A stretch of 64,000 nucleotides of DNA from Mucilaginibacter lacusdianchii (GTDB lineage Bacteria > Bacteroidota > Bacteroidia > Sphingobacteriales > Sphingobacteriaceae): positions 1,364,001 to 1,428,000 of the forward strand of contig NZ_WSRW01000002.1 in NCBI RefSeq assembly GCF_009770985.1, in the 5' to 3' direction. Below, one piece after another: positions 27,407-37,493 of this stretch. Within the stretch, counting starts at the first letter, position 1; every line of letters begins with the position of its first letter. The notes beneath the pieces were generated by a model, which searched no databases, had not been told where the DNA came from, and saw nothing but the letters and a program-made list of their open reading frames with translations. The position numbers and the translations under genes were made by a program.

Positions 27407-29287
27407 TTACGCTACGGCCATGTTTTCTTCAGCAACTAGTGGATTTACGCTTTCATCATCTTTCTCGACACGTAGATTTTGCACGATGTGCTGCTGACGT
27501 GTTGGGGTGTTTTTACCCATAAAGTATTCCAGCAAACCTTTAATGTTGGCATCTTTTAAAATCACCGGATCCAGGCGCATGTCTTTACCAATGAATAAAC
27601 CAAACTCATCGGGTGATATTTCACCTAAACCTTTAAATCGGGTTATTTCGGGCTTGTTGCCCAGTTTGGCTATTGCGTTACGGCGTTCTTCATCGCTGTA
27701 GCAATAAATGGTTTCTTTTTTATTGCGTACCCGAAAAAGGGGTGTTTGCAGAATAGATACATGACCAGCTTTTACCAAATCGGGAAAAAACTGCAAAAAG
27801 AACGTCATCATCAGCAAACGAATGTGCATCCCATCTACGTCGGCATCGGTAGCGATAACGATATTGTTGTAACGCAAGCCATCTAAACCGTCTTCAATAT
27901 TTAAGGCGTGCTGCAACAGGTTAAACTCTTCGTTTTCGTAAACAACCTTTTTAGTTAAACCAAAACAGTTTAATGGCTTACCCTTTAAGCTAAATACCGC
28001 CTGTGTTTGCACATCGCGCGATTTGGTAATAGAACCACTGGCCGAGTCACCCTCGGTGATGAACAGTGTAGTATCTTGCTTGCGCTCGTGATTGTCATCA
28101 AAATGCAGTTTACAGTCGCGCAACTTACGGTTATGTAATGATGCTTTCTTAGCGCGTTCATTAGCTAGCTTTTTAATACCGGCAATATCCTTTCGCTCAC
28201 GTTCCGATTGCAAAATGCGTTTTAAAAGTGCATCAGCCGTCGCCGGATTTTTATGCAGGTAGTTATCCAACTCGGTCTTCACAAAATCGTTGATAAAACC
28301 ACGCACGGTTGGGCCTTCTGGTCCTACGTTTTGCGAACCCAGTTTGGTTTTGGTTTGCGATTCAAAAACCGGTTCTTGTACTTTAATGGCAATAGCGCCT
28401 ACAATAGAAGCCCGAATATCTGAAGCATCATACTCTTTTTTATAGAACTCGCGCAGCGTACGTACTACCGCTTCGCGAAATGCGGCTTGGTGCGTACCGC
28501 CCTGGGTAGTGTGCTGACCGTTAACAAAAGAATAATATTCTTCACCGTATTGCTGACCATGCGTCATGGCTATCTCAATATCCTCCCCTTTTAGGTGAAT
28601 GATAGGATAACGCAAGTTCTCAGCATCTGTATTACGCTCTAACAAGTCGCGCAACCCGTTTTGCGAAAAGAACTTCTGCCCGTTAAAATTTACGGTCAAT
28701 CCGGCGTTCAGGAACACGTAGTTCCAAATCATGTTTTGTACAAACTCCGGTATAAATCGGTAGTTACGAAAAATAGTCTCGTCCGGGAAAAAGTTAATAG
28801 CGGTACCGTTACGTTGTGTGGTTTCTTTTTCGGCTTCGTCTCTTACCAACTCACCTTTTGAAAACTCGGCCAGCTTGGTACGGCCGTCACGGTATGATTG
28901 CACAGTAAACGATGTTGATAAGGCATTTACGGCCTTTGTACCTACACCATTTAAACCAACTGATTTTTGAAAGGCTTTGCTATCATATTTACCACCGGTG
29001 TTGATCTTGGAAACGCAATCGATCACCTTACCCAGCGGGATACCACGACCGTAATCGCGCACGGCTACTTTATGATCGCTCATGTTAATGTCGATGGTAC
29101 GCCCGGCCCCCATCACAAACTCGTCTATCGAGTTATCCACAATCTCTTTCAACAATACGTAAATACCGTCGTCATAGGCCGAACCATCACCCAGCTTACC
29201 AATATACATACCCGGCCGCAGGCGGATGTGCTCTTTCCAATCGAGCGAACGGATACTGTCTTCACTATAATTAATTTGATCTGCCAT
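27407..29287 (-). CDS. parE: DNA topoisomerase IV subunit B
   Basis: A 626-residue GHKL ATPase of the type IIA topoisomerases. Visible: [28 protein letters not shown] (ATP/Mg-binding Asn), [29 protein letters not shown] (ATP lid), [12 protein letters not shown] (TOPRIM Glu), and [17 protein letters not shown] (TOPRIM DxD). The C-terminus ends soon after [12 protein letters not shown] with no long GyrB insertion, which fits ParE. Together with ParC it decatenates and relaxes DNA. A well-formed promoter precedes it. Confidence 0.93.
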   Translation of the reverse strand: MADQINYSEDSIRSLDWKEHIRLRPGMYIGKLGDGSAYDDGIYVLLKEIVDNSIDEFVMGAGRTIDINMSDHKVAVRDYGRGIPLGKVIDCVSKINTGGKYDSKAFQKSVGLNGVGTKAVNALSTSFTVQSYRDGRTKLAEFSKGELVRDEAEKETTQRNGTAINFFPDETIFRNYRFIPEFVQNMIWNYVFLNAGLTVNFNGQKFFSQNGLRDLLERNTDAENLRYPIIHLKGEDIEIAMTHGQQYGEEYYSFVNGQHTTQGGTHQAAFREAVVRTLREFYKKEYDASDIRASIVGAIAIKVQEPVFESQTKTKLGSQNVGPEGPTVRGFINDFVKTELDNYLHKNPATADALLKRILQSERERKDIAGIKKLANERAKKASLHNRKLRDCKLHFDDNHERKQDTTLFITEGDSASGSITKSRDVQTQAVFSLKGKPLNCFGLTKKVVYENEEFNLLQHALNIEDGLDGLRYNNIVIATDADVDGMHIRLLMMTFFLQFFPDLVKAGHVSILQTPLFRVRNKKETIYCYSDEERRNAIAKLGNKPEITRFKGLGEISPDEFGLFIGKDMRLDPVILKDANIKGLLEYFMGKNTPTRQQHIVQNLRVEKDDESVNPLVAEENMAVA

Positions 29288-29365
29288 GTTTCAGAATCAG
29301 GAAATAAAATAAACAAAAGCCATTTTAAGCGATTAAACGCTACACAAACGCCATTTGTTAACCTT

Positions 29366-29397
29366 CAAATATACTAAAAAAGTTGGCATTAGCCAAA
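29366..29397 (-). promoter_or_regulatory. Promoter of parE
   Basis: On the minus strand TTTG (29394-29397), a 20-bp spacer, then TATATTTG (29366-29373): a close match to the Bacteroidota sigma-ABfr consensus. The leader to the parE ATG is about 70 nt. Confidence 0.7.
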
Positions 29398-29405
29398 CAA
29401 ATGTA

Positions 29406-30050
29406 CTACTTAAACCTTAGGCAATCGCGTGCTTTGTTGATGTTTTTAAAAAGCTCGGGCCCCTTTTCATTAGCCAGGCAAAGTGCCATTACCATGCCCG
29501 TGTGGTCTTTTTGCAAAGCGATGAGCATAGCATATTTGAAACGGTGTGTTTCGGGGGAATCGGAAAGATTGACTAGATAGGTTTTACCCGCATCGGCATT
29601 ATATTGCTCCAGAATATCGGGCTGCAGGTTGCGGCTAAAATATTTATTGTCAAAACTTAATTGTAAAGCAAGTGCCCGGCTCGTAGCTTTATATAATGAG
29701 TCAGGATTTTCCAGTTGCCGGCTGCGGATATCCTTCAGCTGCTCATAGCTGTTCCAGCTCTGTTTTAATGATCTTACCTGAATCCAAACTTCAAAATCTT
29801 CACCCGGCAAAGCCATAGCATAATCGGCATCAAAGTTTTCATTATTAACTGGTTTTATCTCTTTAAAACCATCAGGAATACAAAAACCAATACCCGCATC
29901 ATCAGCCATTCTTTTAAAAGAAATAAACTGTGCGCTTTCTGCATGCTTTGCGTTGCGAGCTTTACTTTGCGCTAATACGGCAATGTTGAGCAACATCAAA
30001 CCTGCTGCCATAACAAATGCTATATTTAGTCGCTTTTTTGTGTGTTTCAT
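29406..30050 (-). CDS. Secreted hypothetical protein
   Basis: A 214-residue protein with a signal peptide (cleavage near VLAQS). The mature region begins with a charged stretch, then ISFKRMADDAGIGFCIPDGFKEI, resembling a beta-sandwich that binds or presents a peptide, and ends with GMVMALCLANEKGPELFKNI. No family is recognised. It lies upstream of parE on the same strand; the parE promoter overlaps the intergenic space and so it likely forms its own unit. Confidence 0.6.
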   Translation of the reverse strand: MKHTKKRLNIAFVMAAGLMLLNIAVLAQSKARNAKHAESAQFISFKRMADDAGIGFCIPDGFKEIKPVNNENFDADYAMALPGEDFEVWIQVRSLKQSWNSYEQLKDIRSRQLENPDSLYKATSRALALQLSFDNKYFSRNLQPDILEQYNADAGKTYLVNLSDSPETHRFKYAMLIALQKDHTGMVMALCLANEKGPELFKNINKARDCLRFK

Positions 30051-30154
30051 TACGATTTGTGACAGGTCGCCTGTTGGCGTTCTTAAATTAACAAATACAC
30101 AGATCAGTTACAACAAAAGTAACAGAAAAATCAAAACTCGTAACAAAGTATTCA

Positions 30155-31489
30155 ATGCATATAAAGCCTAAGCTTACCCGGTTAGACCTAACCATGATCG
30201 TTATCAGCCTGATTATTGGTACCGGTATATTTAAATCACCGGGCGAAGTTGCACTCCGCTCGGGTAACCCTACCTTGTTTTTTACAGCCTGGATAGTAGG
30301 CGGCGTGGTTACTTTATGTGGTGCCCTTACCTTTGCCGAAATAGGTGCCCGCTACCCTGCAACTGGCGGCTTTTACAAATTGTTTTCATACTGCTACCAC
30401 CCAGCCTTCGCCTTTATGATTAACTGGGCAGCCATACTGGCCACTACAGCCTCGGTAGCAGCAGTAGCCTTAATTGGTGCGGAGTATTTAAATCCTATTG
30501 TGTTACCCAGTAGCTTGCAAAATGATACCGGCACCAAGATAACCACTATTGGCCTAGTACTACTGGTGTACCTTATTAATTTTTTAGGAATTAAATTAAG
30601 TGCTCGTGTACAAAATTTACTAACGGCTTTTAAAGTAGGGATGATTGTAGTGTTGTGCCTGGCTATATTTAAAAGCGATGGGGCAACTGCTATTACGCAT
30701 ACCATCACCCACCCTGATAACCCAATTTCGGCTTTTGGATTAAGCTTGGTGGCTGTATTTTTTACTTATACCGGCTATCAGCAAACTATTAATTTTGGTG
30801 GCGATATTGTTGAGGCCAAAAAAAATACGCCAAAAGCGATTTTTATAGGTATTGCTGTGGTCATAACAGTTTATTTAGCTATCAATTATGCATACTACTA
30901 TGTACTGGGCATAAGCGGTTTACAGCAAAATCAGGCACTCGCTGCTAAAATGGCTTCCGTTGTATTTGGTGCAGTAGGCGAAAAAGTAACATCGGTATTG
31001 ATGTTCGTTTCGGTATTAGCTTATGTAAACGTTAATATTATGTCAGTTCCACGCGTATACTATGCTATGGCCGAAGACGGTATTTTACCGGCGATTTTTA
31101 AACGCATAAACCCACGCACGCAAACGCAAGAGTTTGGAATGAGTTTTTTTGTAGGCATGGTACTGCTTATTCTGCTTGTTGTAAAATCGTTTGGCGACAT
31201 CCTGAACTATGCCATGTTTTTTGAAACCATAGGGCTCTCAACGGCAGCCATGGCTATTTTTATTTTGCGTAAACGCACCCAGCATTTAAATGAGAGCGGC
31301 ATTTATACCATTAAATGGTACCCTTTAGTACCTTTACTGTTTATTGCAGTGTATTGGTTTGTTACCTTCAGTATATTTGTGAGCAATCCAAAAGCCACGT
31401 CGGTTTGCCTGATTGCTTTTGCATTAGGATTGTTTATTTATTACGCTACACATGGTAGAAAATCAGTTACTAAAATAAATAAGCTATAA
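30155..31489 (+). CDS. APC superfamily amino acid permease
   Basis: A 444-residue membrane protein with about 12 helices. TM1 has VISLIIGTGIFKSPGEV, the GxGIF motif that binds the amino acid backbone in APC/LAT-type carriers, and TM2-TM3 have GALTFAEIGARYPATGGFY, also diagnostic. It exchanges or takes up amino acids across the inner membrane. Substrate cannot be told. It is divergent from the secreted protein gene at 29406-30050. Confidence 0.9.
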   Translation: MHIKPKLTRLDLTMIVISLIIGTGIFKSPGEVALRSGNPTLFFTAWIVGGVVTLCGALTFAEIGARYPATGGFYKLFSYCYHPAFAFMINWAAILATTASVAAVALIGAEYLNPIVLPSSLQNDTGTKITTIGLVLLVYLINFLGIKLSARVQNLLTAFKVGMIVVLCLAIFKSDGATAITHTITHPDNPISAFGLSLVAVFFTYTGYQQTINFGGDIVEAKKNTPKAIFIGIAVVITVYLAINYAYYYVLGISGLQQNQALAAKMASVVFGAVGEKVTSVLMFVSVLAYVNVNIMSVPRVYYAMAEDGILPAIFKRINPRTQTQEFGMSFFVGMVLLILLVVKSFGDILNYAMFFETIGLSTAAMAIFILRKRTQHLNESGIYTIKWYPLVPLLFIAVYWFVTFSIFVSNPKATSVCLIAFALGLFIYYATHGRKSVTKINKL

Positions 31490-31606
31490 TTTGATGCTTA
31501 TAATGAACAATTGCCACGAAACATAGTATAGTTGTTTACAGGCATATTTATTCATTGTACTAGAATTTATTTGCCCATTATTATAACAAAATCAACAACC
31601 ACAACA

Positions 31607-31614
31607 TATTTTTG
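31607..31614 (+). promoter_or_regulatory. Candidate -7 element of the exopolysaccharide operon
   Basis: TATTTTTG matches TAnnTTTG, 76 bp upstream of the first gene of the exopolysaccharide locus. A matching -33 element was not recognised. Confidence 0.4.
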
Positions 31615-31690
31615 CCGTATAAGGGCAATTAAGTACTTTAACCTGTTTAAAGCTGTATACGTTTGTATGCCCCGCATATTTAACTGTTTA

Positions 31691-32407
31691 ATGAATAAGA
31701 AATTTTTAACCGCTGTTACAGGTATTCTGTTGTTTGCTGCAACAGCTACCCATGCGCAAAGCAGCAGCATTGTACCCGATATATCTGAGGCTTATATACA
31801 AAAGCTGATTAACGTTGCTAAAGACTATTACCCGCGCGTAAAATTTTATGGTGCCCGTGTAGAAGCAGCGCAAAATAACATCAGCAAGGCTAAGGTATCT
31901 TACCTGGATCCATTTACGGTATCCTATATCTATCAGCCCAACTCTACTTTGAACTTATATCAATCGGTTGATGCGGCAACAGGTACGGTTAACAACCGGC
32001 AAAGCTTATTTACTGGTACACAATTAGGCATATTTTTTAGTTTGGGGGCTTTTTTCCAGAAACCCTACCTCGTAAAACAAGCCAAACGTGAACTTAGCCA
32101 AGCCAGCAGCGAGCAGCAGGAGTATATAATTACGATAAGTACTAACGTTAGGAAACGCTATTATGTGTATCTGCAACGCGTGGCTTCACTTAAAATTCAG
32201 TCGCAAAGCGCCCTGGATGCTGATAATGCGCTTAAAGAAGTAAGACACAAATTTGAAAAAGGCGAAGAAACTTTTGATAATTACAGCAGGGCCCGCCTGG
32301 CCCTGGCACAAGCCAACGAAACAAAAATAACCGCCGAAGCAAACCTGTTTTCAGCTAAGGCAGATTTGGAAGAACTATTGGGCGACAAATTAGAAAATAT
32401 TAAATAA
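31691..32407 (+). CDS. Short TolC-family outer-membrane protein
   Basis: From the ATG at 31691 this is 238 residues with a signal peptide (cleavage near THAQS). The sequence is TolC-like: YIQKLINVAKDYYPRVKFYGARVEAAQNNISKAK at the start and KYYVYLQRVASLKIQSQSALDAD, then KFEKGEETFDNYSRARLALAQANETKITAEANLFSAKADLEELLG at the end, which is one helical hairpin repeat. A typical TolC has about 450 residues and two such repeats, so this is about half length. It begins the exopolysaccharide operon and overlaps the Wzc-like gene by 1 bp (TAATG), so it may act in polymer export as a compact outer-membrane partner. An upstream start at 31532 would destroy the signal peptide. Confidence 0.72.
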   Translation: MNKKFLTAVTGILLFAATATHAQSSSIVPDISEAYIQKLINVAKDYYPRVKFYGARVEAAQNNISKAKVSYLDPFTVSYIYQPNSTLNLYQSVDAATGTVNNRQSLFTGTQLGIFFSLGAFFQKPYLVKQAKRELSQASSEQQEYIITISTNVRKRYYVYLQRVASLKIQSQSALDADNALKEVRHKFEKGEETFDNYSRARLALAQANETKITAEANLFSAKADLEELLGDKLENIK

Positions 32408-34569
32408 TGGAATTAAGCAGCTTTATTAAAGTACTACGAAAACACAAATACACGCTGGTTATAGTTCCGTTAGTTACTATTGTTATCACCTTCTTCTTAG
32501 TTCGTAATCAGCCTGATAACTACCCATCCGAAGCGCAGATTGCAACAGGTATTGTAGATGATACACAGGCTGCATTGAACCCAAACAGTGATGCCGCCAG
32601 CGATAATAAAATTGCCCAGCAATTCAGCAACCTGATTACGATGCTGAAATCTAAAAAAATGCTGGATCAGGTGTCTTATCAAATCATGATTCATGATCTG
32701 ACCAGTAAAGACCCTTATAACAAGCCCAGCAAACTGGTTCAGCAGCTGGTTCCGGCCGCCCGCAAACACGCGGTTGACGTTTATACCGATTTGTACAACA
32801 AACGCCAAGCATTATCGCTGTTTGACAAAGATCAGAAAGGGCTGCACGACGTATTGGTTTCGATGAAATACGACGACCAGTCGTTACTGCAAAAACTGGG
32901 CGTTTACCGGACTGATAACAGCGATTATGTTACGGTAAGCTTTGAGTCGGCCGACCCGAACTTATCAGCAAAAGTGGTGAACACGTTGTGTTCAGAATTT
33001 ATTAATTATTATACTTTGCTGGTTAAAGAAAACCAGCACAAGGCTGTTACCTTTTATGGCCGGCTGTTAAAGGCCAAGGAAGATACGCTGAACAAGCGGA
33101 TGGATCAGCTGAAAAATTATAAAATTAAAAACCGCATATTAAGTTTAGACGAGCTGGCCAGCACTACATACGATCAGATATCTAATTACGAATCAAAATT
33201 ACAGGAAGCTAAAAAAGATGCTGTAGCTAATGCAGCTGCCATCAATGATATTGACCGCCAGTTTGATCCTGCCGACCGCAAGTATGTTGAAAGTTCGATG
33301 ATGCGCATCAACCAGCAAATTGTACGCACCCGTACGCATTTGCAGGCGGCTAATGATGCCTACATTCAAAGCGGATTTGATGCGGCTTACCAATCGCGCA
33401 TTGATTCATTGCAGCGGATATTGAATTTGCAGATTGTACAATCGTCAGACCGATACATCGTTAATCCGCTTAATAATAAACAGAACCTGATTCAGCAAAA
33501 GCTTACGCTGCAGGTGAATTACGATTTGGCTAAAAACGGCATTAATTCTATACAAAATGAATTAAATAAGCTAAACAGCCGGTTAACCACTTTAACACCG
33601 CACGAAGCTGTAGTACAGGCCAATGAAAGCGCTATTCAAATTGCCCGTGATGAGTACATGGATATTTTGAACCGGTATAACCAAACCAGTTTAGAATCTA
33701 GCTTTTCCACACAACTGCGCCAGATACAAACAGCCATGCCCGGGGCGGCACAGCCGTCTAAAAAAATGCTGCTGGTTATCATCAGCGGTATTGTGAGCTT
33801 TACCTTTTGCATTGTGGTGTTGTTTGTATTGTTTTATATGGACAACAGCATCAAAAATCCGCGCGAGATGGCTAACGCTACCAAAATCCCGGTGCTGGGT
33901 TACCTGCACCGCTTGAGTGGTGCTACGCTGGATTTGCGCCAGATTTGGAGCAACGCCAACCCGGATGCTGAAATACGGCAGTTCAAAAACCTGGTGCAAT
34001 CCATCCGTTATGAGATTGACCACGACCTGAAGGATGAAAAAATATTACTGGTTAACAGTATTAACGCCGGCGAGGGCAAAACCTTTTTAGCCCTTAATTT
34101 GGCTTATGCTTACTCGCACGTAAATAAAAAGGTATTGCTGATTGATGGTGATTTCACAAAACCGGATATTACAGAAGCCGTTAAACCGAAAACTTACCTG
34201 GAAGATTATTTAGCGGGGACTCTGTCTTTAACAGATTTTGCACCGGGTGCCAAAATAGCCGTACTGGGCAACAAAGGCGGCGATATTTCTGTGTTGGAAG
34301 CCAGCACTGCCGAGGTTATTGAAAACAGGATTGCATTATTAAAAAATCAGTTCGACATTATCATTGTCAAAGCTTCGCCACTAAGTAGTTTAAACAAATC
34401 GAAAGAATGGGCAGCCTTTGCAAATAAAATTGTAACTGTATTTAAGGCTGGTCAAACTTTAAAAGATCAAAAGAAACAACATATTGAATACCTGAAAAAC
34501 TTAAACGGAAAGTTTATTGGCTGGGTATTAAATGAAGTAGATAAAGGCCAAGTGCCGCCAACAGAATAG
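32407..34569 (+). CDS. Wzc-like polysaccharide co-polymerase with degenerate BY-kinase domain
   Basis: A 720-residue inner-membrane protein. A first membrane helix (about residues 16-34) and a second (about 450-475) flank a long periplasmic helical domain, the Wzz layout that sets polymer chain length. The C-terminal cytoplasmic part has the Walker A SINAGEGKTFLALNLA (about residue 555) and Walker A' VLLIDGDFTKP. The Walker B position reads IIIVKASPL without the usual Asp, and the tail has no tyrosine cluster, ending VPPTE. So it probably binds nucleotide but is not an autophosphorylating tyrosine kinase. It overlaps the TolC-like gene by 1 bp. Confidence 0.8.
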   Translation: MELSSFIKVLRKHKYTLVIVPLVTIVITFFLVRNQPDNYPSEAQIATGIVDDTQAALNPNSDAASDNKIAQQFSNLITMLKSKKMLDQVSYQIMIHDLTSKDPYNKPSKLVQQLVPAARKHAVDVYTDLYNKRQALSLFDKDQKGLHDVLVSMKYDDQSLLQKLGVYRTDNSDYVTVSFESADPNLSAKVVNTLCSEFINYYTLLVKENQHKAVTFYGRLLKAKEDTLNKRMDQLKNYKIKNRILSLDELASTTYDQISNYESKLQEAKKDAVANAAAINDIDRQFDPADRKYVESSMMRINQQIVRTRTHLQAANDAYIQSGFDAAYQSRIDSLQRILNLQIVQSSDRYIVNPLNNKQNLIQQKLTLQVNYDLAKNGINSIQNELNKLNSRLTTLTPHEAVVQANESAIQIARDEYMDILNRYNQTSLESSFSTQLRQIQTAMPGAAQPSKKMLLVIISGIVSFTFCIVVLFVLFYMDNSIKNPREMANATKIPVLGYLHRLSGATLDLRQIWSNANPDAEIRQFKNLVQSIRYEIDHDLKDEKILLVNSINAGEGKTFLALNLAYAYSHVNKKVLLIDGDFTKPDITEAVKPKTYLEDYLAGTLSLTDFAPGAKIAVLGNKGGDISVLEASTAEVIENRIALLKNQFDIIIVKASPLSSLNKSKEWAAFANKIVTVFKAGQTLKDQKKQHIEYLKNLNGKFIGWVLNEVDKGQVPPTE

Positions 34570-34605
34570 TTATTTAAGATTGTAAAAGCTTAACTTGATA
34601 TCAAA

Positions 34606-35814
34606 ATGCCGGTTTTAAAGTGGATATGGATTGTATTTCAGGTGCTGATTGGGTATAACCTCGTTTTGCCGATAGTACTGTTTTTATTTTATCAGTTGCG
34701 CAAACGCAGCAAGGCACTTATTTCGGCACCTGCCGAAGCTGACTATGGTATTATTGTAACTGCTTATGAACAGGTTACTTCCATTCCCGATGTGGTTGCC
34801 TCTTTACTAAAATTGAATTACACTAACTATTTAATTTATATAGTAGCCGATAAATGCGATGTAAGCAGCCTGCACTTTACCGATCCGCGGGTAATTATTT
34901 TACGTCCGGAAGAAACTCTGGCCAGCAATACCCGCTCGCATTTCTATGCCATCAACCGCTTTAAACGCCCGCATGAAAGGCTAACGATTATTGATAGCGA
35001 CAACCTAGTTGAGCCTGAATATCTAAACGAACTTAACAAGTACTTTAACCAGGGATTTGAAGCTGTGCAAGGCATTCGCGAAGCTAAAAATATGAACACC
35101 ACTTACGCCTGTTTGGATGCAGCGCGAGACATTTACTATCATTTTTACGATGGTAAAGTACTGTTCAACATTGGCTCATCGGCAACCCTGGCTGGTTCGG
35201 GCATGGCCTTTACTACACAGCTGTATCGAGATTGCTTGGAGCATAATGATGTAAGCGGTGCCGGATTTGACAAGGTTTTGCAAGCTGCTATTTTAAGCAG
35301 TAACAAACGTATTGCCTTTACTGACAAAGCTATTGTGTACGACGAAAAGACCACCCAGTCGGACCAGTTGGTTAAACAACGCGCCCGCTGGATTAACACC
35401 TGGTTTAAGTACTTTAAATATGGCTTTACCATGCTGGGCAAATCCATCAAAAATTTTAGCTTAAACCAATTTGTGTTTGGTTTGATACTTTTGCGTCCGC
35501 CGCTGTTTATATTTTTGATATTGTCGGTGTTTTGCATGCTAGCCAACATTTTTATCAGTTGGACCGGTGTAGCCGTATGGATGAGTGGTTTTATCCTGTT
35601 TGTTTTGGGCTTTTATATTGCACTGGTTAAATCTGATACCGATCAGCGCATTTGGCAATCGCTGGTTAATATTCCGAAGTTTATCTATTTTCAAATTCTA
35701 TCATTACTGAAAGCGCGCCGGGCTAACCAGCATTCGGTGGCTACGCAGCATACTTACAACAGTGCATCAGGCAACGTTAACATGACCGACCATGAGAGTG
35801 AATCCATCCGCTAA
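34606..35814 (+). CDS. Glycosyltransferase family 2, membrane-bound
   Basis: A 402-residue protein with one N-terminal helix, a GT-A domain and three helices at about 285-345. Motifs: YGIIVTAYEQVTS at the start of the GT-A fold, LTIIDSDNL (the DxD metal-binding motif), GFDKVLQ for the acceptor acid, and QRARW (QxxRW) as in processive synthases. Processive GT2 enzymes both extend and translocate polymer, so this could build a homopolymer segment. Third gene of the exopolysaccharide operon. Confidence 0.85.
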   Translation: MPVLKWIWIVFQVLIGYNLVLPIVLFLFYQLRKRSKALISAPAEADYGIIVTAYEQVTSIPDVVASLLKLNYTNYLIYIVADKCDVSSLHFTDPRVIILRPEETLASNTRSHFYAINRFKRPHERLTIIDSDNLVEPEYLNELNKYFNQGFEAVQGIREAKNMNTTYACLDAARDIYYHFYDGKVLFNIGSSATLAGSGMAFTTQLYRDCLEHNDVSGAGFDKVLQAAILSSNKRIAFTDKAIVYDEKTTQSDQLVKQRARWINTWFKYFKYGFTMLGKSIKNFSLNQFVFGLILLRPPLFIFLILSVFCMLANIFISWTGVAVWMSGFILFVLGFYIALVKSDTDQRIWQSLVNIPKFIYFQILSLLKARRANQHSVATQHTYNSASGNVNMTDHESESIR

Positions 35815-35941
35815 AATTATGCGGGGCAACACAGTTGATCCGGTTGCCCAGGCAAAAGCGCAGCGTATCAAATATATTATAGCGCTGGTGTTTTTAGGTG
35901 CTTGTACATTTGGTCTTTTTCTTAAAATATTATTTTTTTAA
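35792..35941 (+). CDS. Small single-pass membrane protein (49 residues)
   Basis: An open frame of 49 codons that begins inside the end of the glycosyltransferase gene (22 bp overlap) and ends 3 bp before the start of the ligase-like gene. It has a polar N-terminus and one clear membrane helix (IIALVFLGACTFGLFLKI). The tight packing with no spare spacing suggests it is translated. No family recognised; it may be a small accessory subunit of the polymerase or synthase (inference). Confidence 0.5.
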   Translation: MRVNPSAKIMRGNTVDPVAQAKAQRIKYIIALVFLGACTFGLFLKILFF

Positions 35942-35944
35942 GCG

Positions 35945-37450
35945 TTGACAGATTACCCAATAACGGTTAAAGGCAGTGCAGCAAAATCAGGTATGGGCTT
36001 TTTGGCCTGGCTTAATCAAACTTTCCTGATAGAGAAGCTGTACAACAAAACAGGTTTATTTATCCTGTTGGCTTTTGCTGTGCTTATTGGTGTTGGCACT
36101 GCCGTAATAGGTGTAGTGTTTGGCGCTTTAATGATTGGCGCAGTAGCAGCTTTGCCTTTTTTATACAGCATAGTCGCTTATCCAAAATTTGGCATTATTG
36201 TTTTGCTGGTTATGGCTTATATGCTATGGCAAGTAGCAGCTTTAGTACCGTTTTTACCTATTGGTACAGTTATGGACGGGTTGCAAGTATTGCTGATGCT
36301 TGGCTTGCTCATACAACTTAAACGCAATAACGACTGGGCAATATTTAAAAACCCAATTACAACGGTTCTATTAATATGGTTAATTTACAACATATTGGAA
36401 GTAGGCAATCCCACAGCCGAATCAAGATTGGCTTGGGTATACACTGTAAGAAGTGTAGCGGTAGTAACGCTCAGCTACTTTATTTTTTTGTATAATATCC
36501 GGTCGGTTAAATATGTAAAGCTGTTATTAAAGTTATGGCTTGCATTATGCCTTATTGGTGCTTTATACGGCTACAAGCAAGAATATATTGGCTTTTCGGC
36601 TAGTGAAGATGCTTATCTCCATTCCAATCCTGAAATTATTTCTTTGCTCTTCATCGCCGGGCACTGGCGTAAATATTCTATTTTTTCTGACCCTGTGTCC
36701 TTCGCCTACAACATGGTGATGCCCACTATTTTATGTATTTGCGTAATTGCAGGCAAGTTCAAACCGCGTACAAAAATTATTGTGGGGGTTATCATGTTCT
36801 TGTGCCTGCACTCTATGCTATTTTCAGGAACACGTGGAGCAAACGTGCTGTTACCGGGCGCTTTAGTATTATACGCTATAATAAATTACAACCGGAAGGT
36901 GTTAATATTTACCTGTATTGCAGCTGCATTCCTGGTATTTCTAATCAACGTGCCTACCAGCAATCCTAATATAGTACGTTTCCAAACGGCATTTCAACCC
37001 AATAATGATGCGTCTTACAAAGTGCGTAAAAACAATCAAAAACGCATACAGCCTTACATACTAGCTCACCCTATGGGCGGTGGTTTAGGTGCAACAGGGG
37101 TTTGGGGCAAGCGATTTGCGCCGGGATCATACCTGGCAGGCTTTCCACCCGATAGCGGTTATATGCGTGTAGCCGTTGAAGATGGCTGGATAGGCTTGCT
37201 TATTTTTTGCTCGTTGATATTTGTGATCGTCAAAACGGGAATCGAAAATTATTATGCTATTAAAGACCCGGAACTGAAAACGTATTGCCTGGCCATGACG
37301 CTGGTGGTGTTTGCTTACAATCTGGCCAACTTTCCGCAAGAGGCTTTGGTGCAATATCCATCGAACATATTCTTTTATTTGGATGTAGCGCTGATTATTA
37401 TTTTACGAAGACTAGATGAACAGCAAACCCTGCAGCAACAAAATACGTAA
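35945..37450 (+). CDS. O-antigen polymerase/ligase-like protein (Wzy-C family)
   Basis: A 501-residue polytopic protein with about 10-12 helices. The long periplasmic loop (about residues 340-400) has GGLGATGVWGKRFAPG and PPDSGYMRVAVEDGWIGLL, the pattern seen in Wzy/WaaL O-antigen polymerase and ligase proteins. It would join lipid-linked repeat units into polymer. The first start is a TTG at 35945; the ATG at 35993 (GMGFLAWL) is an alternative that loses 16 residues. Confidence 0.8.
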   Translation: MTDYPITVKGSAAKSGMGFLAWLNQTFLIEKLYNKTGLFILLAFAVLIGVGTAVIGVVFGALMIGAVAALPFLYSIVAYPKFGIIVLLVMAYMLWQVAALVPFLPIGTVMDGLQVLLMLGLLIQLKRNNDWAIFKNPITTVLLIWLIYNILEVGNPTAESRLAWVYTVRSVAVVTLSYFIFLYNIRSVKYVKLLLKLWLALCLIGALYGYKQEYIGFSASEDAYLHSNPEIISLLFIAGHWRKYSIFSDPVSFAYNMVMPTILCICVIAGKFKPRTKIIVGVIMFLCLHSMLFSGTRGANVLLPGALVLYAIINYNRKVLIFTCIAAAFLVFLINVPTSNPNIVRFQTAFQPNNDASYKVRKNNQKRIQPYILAHPMGGGLGATGVWGKRFAPGSYLAGFPPDSGYMRVAVEDGWIGLLIFCSLIFVIVKTGIENYYAIKDPELKTYCLAMTLVVFAYNLANFPQEALVQYPSNIFFYLDVALIIILRRLDEQQTLQQQNT

Positions 37451-37493
37451 AACACCCAAATTAAGATAGCAACCGCACAGGCTGTAAAAACAC

